Below are positions 58,823-64,000 of a stretch of DNA of 64,000 nucleotides, one piece after another (positions within the stretch are counted from its first letter, which is position 1; every line of letters starts with the position of its first letter). Origin of the DNA: Candidatus Moranbacteria bacterium UBA4824. GTDB lineage: Bacteria > Patescibacteriota > Minisyncoccia > Moranbacterales > UBA2206. A program made the translations under genes and the position numbers. The stretch spans positions 1 to 64,000 of the forward strand of contig DHFM01000046.1 of assembly GCA_002400405.1 (NCBI GenBank), in the 5' to 3' direction. The notes beneath the pieces are model-generated. The model saw only the letters and a list, made by a program, of their open reading frames with translations, had not been told where the DNA came from and searched no databases.

Positions 58823-58974
58823 TAGGACTTATACATTTGCTTGCGTCAAGATATGCTTGTCGCGAAAGTGATTATAAAATGTAAGAATTTTCCAGTAATC
58901 AAGAATTGTTTATGTGAAATGTTTTTCTGGCGACTGCGTTAATATCTTTTCCACAATCAAATGCATAAGTCCTA
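58823..58974. repeat. TIR element E, copy 2 (152 bp)
   Basis: TAGGACTTATACATTTG and CAAATGCATAAGTCCTA pair with one mismatch. Core unrelated to copy 1 at 21511. The element occupies the gap between the small membrane gene and ruvB. Confidence 0.8.
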
Positions 58975-58979
58975 TATTT

Positions 58980-59987
58980 TTAAAATAATTTTTTCTCTCC
59001 AATATATTTTATTCCCAGATGATTGTAGGCGCTTTCGGTGGCAATGCGACCGCGCGGAGTACGAGCTAAAAATCCGATTTGAATGAGATATGGCTCATAG
59101 ACATCTTCGATGGTTTTTATTTCTTCCGAAGTAGCTGCGGCAACTGTGCCAAGACCGACGGGACCACCACCAAACTTTTCGATGATGACTCGCAAGATAT
59201 GCTTGTCCGCCGGTTCAAGTCCAAGTGGATCAACATCAATCATTTCCAGTGCTTCAATTGCTACCGCTTCGTTTATAATATCATGATTTTTTATTTGAGA
59301 AAAATCTCGCACCCGTTTCAAAAGACGATTAGCTACGCGAGGAGTACAACGAGCACACTCGGAAATTTTGGAAAGTCCTGTTTCGTCAGCGACTACCCCC
59401 AAAATTTTGGCACTACGCTCAAGAATTTTTTTGATTTCTGGGTTGGTATAAAATTCCAAACGATGAATGGCGCCAAAACGATTGCGGAGGGGATTGGAAA
59501 TTGAACCTAACTTAGTGGTAGCGCCAATCAGGGTGAATTTTGGTAGATCAAGTTGAATAGTTCTGGCAGATGGTCCTTTGCCGATTATAATGTCTAATTT
59601 ATAATCTTCCATGGCTGGGTAGAGAATTTCTTCGATGGATTTGTTAAGCCTGTGAATTTCATCGATGAATAGAATGTCACCATCAGAAAGATTAGTGAGA
59701 ATTGATCCAAAATCACCCACGCGCTCAATGGCTGGACCAGAGGTAGTTTTAATGTTGACTCCCATTTCTTTGGCGATGATGTTGGCGAGAGTGGTTTTTC
59801 CAAGCCCCGCGGGACCATAAAGCAAAACATGCTCAATAGATTCTTCGCGATGTTTGGCCGCTTGAATCAAAATGTCTAAATTTTTCTTAACCTTAACTTG
59901 CCCCACATAATCATTGAAATTTTGCGGACGCAAAGTGACATCAAAACTAATTTCGTCTGGTTGTTCTTTTGAGCTAGTAATGGTCAT
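58980..59987 (-). CDS. ruvB: Holliday junction branch migration ATPase RuvB
   Basis: Hexameric AAA+ motor that works with RuvA and RuvC. The 335 residues show the RuvB opening ([17 protein letters not shown], about 14-30), Walker [12 protein letters not shown] (about 61-71), Walker [11 protein letters not shown] (about 105-114) and the sensor region [21 protein letters not shown]. The C-terminal winged helix ends [20 protein letters not shown]. Complete. ruvA is not in the window. Confidence 0.97.
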   Translation of the reverse strand: MTITSSKEQPDEISFDVTLRPQNFNDYVGQVKVKKNLDILIQAAKHREESIEHVLLYGPAGLGKTTLANIIAKEMGVNIKTTSGPAIERVGDFGSILTNLSDGDILFIDEIHRLNKSIEEILYPAMEDYKLDIIIGKGPSARTIQLDLPKFTLIGATTKLGSISNPLRNRFGAIHRLEFYTNPEIKKILERSAKILGVVADETGLSKISECARCTPRVANRLLKRVRDFSQIKNHDIINEAVAIEALEMIDVDPLGLEPADKHILRVIIEKFGGGPVGLGTVAAATSEEIKTIEDVYEPYLIQIGFLARTPRGRIATESAYNHLGIKYIGEKKLF

Positions 59988-59991
59988 AATA

Positions 59992-60098
59992 ATTTTTAAT
60001 TTTGTAATTTTTAATTTTATAAATAAATCTAAAATCTAAATTTTTAAAAATTAGAAATTAAGAAATTATTTAAAAATTAAAAAATTAAAAATTGGAAA
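59992..60098. repeat. A+T-rich inverted repeat (family G), copy 3
   Basis: TTTTTAATTTTGTAATTTTT at the left is answered by AAATTAAAAAATTAAAAATT at the right. It lies upstream of ruvB. Confidence 0.7.
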
Positions 60099-60124
60099 TT
60101 CGAGTAAATTTAGTATACACCCAT

Positions 60125-60153
60125 TTGACAAAATTTCCAACTTATGCTATGCT
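60125..60153 (+). promoter_or_regulatory. Consensus promoter before a gene-free stretch
   Basis: TTGACA (60125-60130), 17 bp, TATGCT (60148-60153). The next gene starts 450 bp downstream. Confidence 0.7.
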
Positions 60154-60159
60154 CCAAAG

Positions 60160-60350
60160 TCATCTTGAAACTTTATGTTTTTGAGATGATTAGCAGTAAA
60201 TTGCAGGCAATTGGTGACTTCTATCTTTTGTCATCAATATAGAAACATTTTTCAAGATATGGGTAGCTGGGTTTCGGCTCGACTATGCCTCGATGTTGTT
60301 TCTTTTTTTGGGCTCTTAGCCCGAATTCTTGCCTGCAGATTATTGGAACT
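60160..60350 (+). ncRNA. Possible small structured RNA, unidentified
   Basis: No reading frame is seen. Long-range pairing GCAGGCAA / TTGCCTGC (near 60212 and 60334) closes a domain of about 130 nt containing TGGTGAC/GTCATCA and the hairpin GGGCT-CTT-AGCCC. ATCTTGAAA can also pair with TTTCAAGAT. Length and layout would suit a 6S-like RNA, but no sequence hallmark allows that name. There is no clear terminator. Confidence 0.4.
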
Positions 60351-60358
60351 TCGCCATT

Positions 60359-60404
60359 TCAGAACCACTGATTATCACTGATTATACTGATTTCACTGAA
60401 TAAA
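60359..60404. repeat. Repeat D, partial copy 3
   Basis: TTCAGAACCACTGATTATCA..CTGATTATACTGATTTCACTGAA matches the left part of repeat D at 17801 and 18307. The stretch 60405-60600 has a hairpin around AAAAGTTGAGCTTTAGG / CTAAACTTTTCAAAAAGC near 60432-60485 and otherwise no feature. Confidence 0.75.
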
Positions 60405-60600
60405 AAATTTAAAAATTCAAAGAAGGTATCCGAAAAGTTGAGCTTTAGGGTGGAGCCTAAACTTTTCAAAAAGCTCAACTTTAGAGGAGTAAAATTCTAT
60501 CAAAGCTAAATGTTTTGTGGGAAAGTTTTTAGGAGATATTTAGTTTTAATGGAAGGGGAATAAATAAAACAAAAAATTCTTTAAAAAATAGGGAGGGAGT

Positions 60601-60852
60601 ATGAAAATTTCTAAAATAGTACTTCGTTTTTTTGGTTATTTTTCAATTGAAGAGATTGAGGCAAAAATTAAATTTGCCGAATTTCAAATCAAAACAATAA
60701 AAGACGAAAGCAATTATTACATAAATCTTATCAGAAAGGGGGAAGCAGGCACTGCAATATCTGATGATTTGCGTCATAATCGTGGGTTACTTCCTTATTA
60801 TCAAAATGAGTTGAAATTGTGGACTAAAAAACTAAAGAAAATAAAAAAATAA
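60601..60852 (+). CDS. Small helical protein, unknown
   Basis: The 83 residues form mostly charged helices (SIEEIEAKIKFAEFQIKTIK, then YQNELKLWTKKLKKIKK), probably coiled-coil; no TM or motif. A purine-rich AGGGAGGGAG lies directly before the ATG, an unusually strong ribosome-binding site for this window, and a hairpin terminator follows. It looks like an independent small gene. Confidence 0.6.
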   Translation: MKISKIVLRFFGYFSIEEIEAKIKFAEFQIKTIKDESNYYINLIRKGEAGTAISDDLRHNRGLLPYYQNELKLWTKKLKKIKK

Positions 60853-60884
60853 AACCAGGCGTGGAGGAGTATGGTGGGAAAAAG

Positions 60885-60922
60885 AAAAAGGGTTAGCTTG
60901 TCGATATAAGCGCCCTTTTTTT
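60885..60922 (+). terminator. Terminator after the small helical gene
   Basis: AAAAAGGG and CCCTTTTTTT pair, with inner GCTT/AAGC. Confidence 0.65.
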
Positions 60923-60936
60923 GTTGTCTGAACCAC

Positions 60937-61052
60937 AAAACAATTTTTAATTTTTGAATTTTTAATTTTATAAATAAATCTTAAATCTAAATTTTTAAAA
61001 ATTAAAAATTGAAATTTATTTAAAAATTACAAAAATTATAAAATTAAAAATT
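60937..61052. repeat. A+T-rich inverted repeat (family G), copy 4
   Basis: Starts CAATTTTTAATTTTTGAATT, continues through TTTATAAATAAATC, and ends with complementary ATTATAAAATTAAAAATT. It separates the small gene from the PilB-like gene. Confidence 0.75.
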
Positions 61053-61054
61053 TT

Positions 61055-64000
61055 CTAAAGATCAGTGACTCGTTCCACTTCTTCAAGTGATGTCCCACCT
61101 TCCAAAACTTTCAAAATTCCATCTTGTGTCATTGTGAGCATGCCGAGTTCGACGGCTTTTTCTTCTAGTTCGGCGGTGATGGCGCCACGGGTGACGAGGT
61201 CTTGAATTTCACGGGTTAGTTGGAAAACTTCACTAACAGTCATGCGACCTTTGTAACCTAGACCGTTGCATTTTTCGCAACCTTTTGGATGATAAATCTC
61301 TAAAACTTTGGGAATGTCCACTCCCGCCTTTGGACTAATAGTGGCTAAAACTTTTTCAATCATTTCTTTTTCTTTTTCATTTGGCTGGACTTTTTCTTTG
61401 CAATCACAAAGGCGACGCACGAGGCGTTGCGCCATAAAGGCATTGACGGCGGTGGCGATGTCGGACGGGGAAACGCCCATATTGATCATTCGCGCCACTG
61501 CTCCGGCGGCGTTGTTGGTGTGAATTGTAGAAAGCACCAGATGTCCTGTGAGTGAAGCTTGCACGGCTACTTGGGCAGTTTCATCGTCACGAATTTCACC
61601 AATCATCATGATATCCGGATTTTGACGAAGCAGAGCGCGCAGAGCGGTGGCGAAAGTATAGCCTTCTTTGTCGTTGACTGGAGTTTGCAAAATTCCTGGG
61701 AGTTGATATTCGATTGGATCTTCTACGGTGATTATTTTTACTTCCGGTTTATTAAGCATACTGAGAACACTATAGAGTGTGGTAGTTTTTCCACTGCCTG
61801 TTGGGCCGGTGTTTAAAATTACACCATTAGGTTTTTTTATTTCTGAAATTATTTTGTCTAAGTTTTGTTGTCTAATACCAAGCTTAGTAAGATCCAATTC
61901 CATCGATGAACCGCGGAGGAGTCGCATCACAATTGTTTCACCATAACCACCCAGGATGATCGAAACACGCACATCAATATTTTTTTCGGAGATTGTGATG
62001 TCGTCATCAAATTTTATACTAAAGCGACTGTCAATCACTCCTTGGCGCACTTCAGTTTTCACACCGGAAAGAATTTTAATTTCGCCAAGTAAGGCCGGAT
62101 ATTCATTGAGTGGAAGAGTGGCAACATTTTGCAAAATTCCATCAATGCGAAAACGAATTTTGACATCATCTTTTTCTGGTTCGATATGAATGTCGCCAAC
62201 ATTGAGAATGGTAGCGGCTGAAAAAACAATTTTGTTAATATCAGTAGTTTTGGCTGAGCGTAAAATTTCTTCCAGTTTTTTGAAATCCGCTATATTTTCT
62301 TGAGCCGAGGTATATTGACTATTTTCAATAAGAATTTTTTTGCCCAAAGTTTGGGACATTAATTTCTCATAAATACTTTCCAAAAATTCTCCTTGTCCTG
62401 TCGCACTTTCCACTTCATCAATGGAAGTGACTCCGGCAATAGCTTTCAAAATTCCATCTTGAAGCATAGTGATCATTCCGGATTCCAAAGCGGCCATAGC
62501 TAATTCTGTTTCGCCGGCCATTTCTAAAATTAATTTTTCGATATCTTCATTAATCGTGAGTACTTCAAAAATTCCTACGCGACCCTTATACCCCAAACCA
62601 TTGCATTTCGGACAACCTTTTGGGCGATAGAGTTTTTCAATGTCTTTGGGAATTTCTACTTTAGCTTTAGGCGAAATAATGGAGAGAATTTTTTTGATAG
62701 ATTCTATTGATTCTTTTGCTGGAACATAGGCTTCCTTGCAATCACAAAGTTTTCGCACCAGCCTTTGACCGATAACAGCATTCATAGCGGGGGACATCAA
62801 AGTTGGTTTTACTCCAAGCTCAATAAATCTTGGAATAGCCCCGACAGCATTATTAGTGTGGAGTGAAGACAAAACTAAATGCCCCGTAAGTGCAGAATTA
62901 ACCGCGATATCAGCCGTTTCATCATCGCGAATTTCACCCACTAAAATAACATCTGGATCCTGACGGACAATAGCGCGCAGGCCTTGAGCGAAAGTATAAC
63001 CTCGTCCTTTTTCTATTTGAGTTTGAGAAATGCCGGATAATTCATATTCAATCGGATCTTCAATAGTAATGATTTTTTTGTCCGGAGTGTTGAGTTTGTT
63101 GATGATTGAATATAGGGTAGTAGTTTTTCCCGAACCGGTTGGTCCGGTGTTTAGAATCATTCCATTAGGTGAGAGCATTTGTTTTTGCACAGTTTCATAG
63201 GCTAAACCTTGGAGACCTAAATTTTCCACGCTTACTTTGATTGAATCAGGATCTAGAAGGCGCATTACAACTGACTCACCAAAATTACCAGGGATAATAC
63301 TCACACGCAAAGCAATTTTTTTCTCTGCTAGATTTATCTCAAAAGTTCCGTCTTGGGCGATATCGCGAAGATTGAGTTTCATCTTGGACATCAATTTTAT
63401 GCGCGAGATGATTGTGTTGAAAACATTGAGAGGTAAAAAGGCGACATCTTGCAAATTGCCATCAATTCGATAACGCAGACGAATTTCTTTTTCTTGCGGT
63501 TCAATGTGGACATCGCTGGCACCAAGCTTGTAGGCTCCGGCTAGCATAATATTTAGAACTTGAGTAGTGGGAAGTTCTTTAATACGTTGTTTTAGGGTGA
63601 TCAAATCTTTCATTTCTTCCTCAAACTTATTCAAATCATCTCCACTAAGACTCAAACTCATTTGATCAAGGATATCTACAAAAACAATCTGTTTATATTT
63701 TTCCCAAACGCGATTGATATTTGAGGTGGAAACGACAAAAAGTTTTATCTGCCAACCTTTTTCAGTTTTTAGATTTTCTATAAAATCATGAGTTTCTTGA
63801 TTTCTTGGATCGCGAGATATGATAGTGACGACTTTGCCACTTCTGTGAATTAGGGCAATGCCGAATTTTCGCGCTTCCTCCTCGGTTAGGAGACGAATAT
63901 CATCTTTGGAAATTGGGATTAGATTAGTGTCGACATAGGGAAGATTAAGTTCGGCTGCTAAGGCGCTAGCCATTTCCTCCTCCTCTTTTTTTCTAAATGT
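61055..64000 (-). CDS. pilB: Tandem GspE/PilB-type secretion ATPase (5' end beyond the window)
   Basis: Extension motor of type IV pili or type II secretion, here with two complete ATPase modules in one chain. Module 1 has NTGPTGSGKTTTLYS near residue 278 (counted from Met at 63973), RQDPDVILVGEIRDDETADI, and C4 zinc site CDC..CPKC near 425-460. Module 2 repeats all of these near 725, 775 and 885-920. An MshEN-like N-terminal region precedes module 1. No stop interrupts the frame from 63973 to the edge, and the codons read TFRKKEEEE before MASALAAELNLPYVD, so the true start probably lies outside. Usual PilB is about 560-600 residues. Confidence 0.9.
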   Translation of the reverse strand, partial: TFRKKEEEEMASALAAELNLPYVDTNLIPISKDDIRLLTEEEARKFGIALIHRSGKVVTIISRDPRNQETHDFIENLKTEKGWQIKLFVVSTSNINRVWEKYKQIVFVDILDQMSLSLSGDDLNKFEEEMKDLITLKQRIKELPTTQVLNIMLAGAYKLGASDVHIEPQEKEIRLRYRIDGNLQDVAFLPLNVFNTIISRIKLMSKMKLNLRDIAQDGTFEINLAEKKIALRVSIIPGNFGESVVMRLLDPDSIKVSVENLGLQGLAYETVQKQMLSPNGMILNTGPTGSGKTTTLYSIINKLNTPDKKIITIEDPIEYELSGISQTQIEKGRGYTFAQGLRAIVRQDPDVILVGEIRDDETADIAVNSALTGHLVLSSLHTNNAVGAIPRFIELGVKPTLMSPAMNAVIGQRLVRKLCDCKEAYVPAKESIESIKKILSIISPKAKVEIPKDIEKLYRPKGCPKCNGLGYKGRVGIFEVLTINEDIEKLILEMAGETELAMAALESGMITMLQDGILKAIAGVTSIDEVESATGQGEFLESIYEKLMSQTLGKKILIENSQYTSAQENIADFKKLEEILRSAKTTDINKIVFSAATILNVGDIHIEPEKDDVKIRFRIDGILQNVATLPLNEYPALLGEIKILSGVKTEVRQGVIDSRFSIKFDDDITISEKNIDVRVSIILGGYGETIVMRLLRGSSMELDLTKLGIRQQNLDKIISEIKKPNGVILNTGPTGSGKTTTLYSVLSMLNKPEVKIITVEDPIEYQLPGILQTPVNDKEGYTFATALRALLRQNPDIMMIGEIRDDETAQVAVQASLTGHLVLSTIHTNNAAGAVARMINMGVSPSDIATAVNAFMAQRLVRRLCDCKEKVQPNEKEKEMIEKVLATISPKAGVDIPKVLEIYHPKGCEKCNGLGYKGRMTVSEVFQLTREIQDLVTRGAITAELEEKAVELGMLTMTQDGILKVLEGGTSLEEVERVTDL

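Noticed and set aside
1..64000. tRNA, rRNA and CRISPR arrays
   Set aside because: No cloverleaf T-arm in a tRNA context, no rRNA core words and no regularly spaced direct repeats were found. TTCGAA words at 49580-49676 are dispersed repeats.
63973..64000. Met at 63973 as the start of the PilB-like protein
   Set aside because: A purine-rich GAGGAGGAGG precedes it, but the frame stays open to the window edge and reads as the natural KKEEEE continuation of this family, so the gene is treated as incomplete.

Overview
The window looks like a Candidate Phyla Radiation (Patescibacteria, Parcubacteria-like) chromosome segment; this is inferred from gene content and composition, as no database search was possible. 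It is A+T-rich and short on Shine-Dalgarno sites. It carries the set rpmH-rnpA-yidC-jag / dnaA-oriC-dnaN, a type IV secretion-like operon of the PrgI/VirB4 type, a tandem PilB-like ATPase, lamin-tail and thrombospondin-type-3 surface proteins, and many palindromic or inverted repeats between and inside genes. No rRNA, tRNA, transposase or CRISPR array was recognised.

Layout. 301-9821 (+): pnp, a membrane protein, a roughly 650-nt stretch with its own promoter, many hairpins and a terminator but no gene (probable non-coding RNA), then yraN, a DksA-like gene, lspA, comM, a DUF348/G5/RlpA wall protein and rsmA. 9887-11524 (-): a UbiA-type prenyltransferase with a long membrane extension. 11753-27882 (+): a surface-exposed secretion operon with a Ca-binding protein, a VirB6/TrbL-like membrane protein, PrgI, VirB4 split into two genes, a pilin fused to a lytic transglycosylase, a second VirB2-like pilin and a beta-propeller-like protein. 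Repeats sit at many of its gene junctions. 28053-33655 (-): a surface polysaccharide cluster (two O-antigen ligase/polymerase-type proteins, two GT2 glycosyltransferases, a flippase) flanked by two direct copies of one palindromic repeat.

33850-41567: the replication-origin region. khpB/jag, yidC, rnpA and rpmH read leftward; dnaA, dnaN, trxB, an AbiE-type toxin-antitoxin pair and a DUF721 gene read rightward. oriC lies between dnaA and dnaN. 42536-49569 (-): a class A PBP gene with its own promoter, behind a possible amide-polymer system. That system comprises a 7TM protein, a RimK-like ATP-grasp ligase fused to a retropepsin-like protease, and two adjacent genes matching the ATP-grasp and Mur-ligase halves of cyanophycin synthetase.

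49628-55204: ruvC followed by an accessory island holding a foreign-looking TTG-start gene, a zeta-like toxin kinase with a small partner, a truncated second copy of the ruvC 5' end, a Cys-rich membrane protein, a Fic protein and a second AbiE pair. 55199-64000: yebC, a large lamin-tail/PKD protein, a PH-domain membrane protein, a small membrane protein, ruvB, a second probable structured RNA with a consensus promoter, a small gene, and a tandem GspE/PilB ATPase that runs off the right end.

The strongest leads are the split CphA/RimK-retropepsin/7TM operon, the 4.1-4.8 kb RNA, and the repeat families whose copies show compensatory base changes or lie in frame inside conserved genes.
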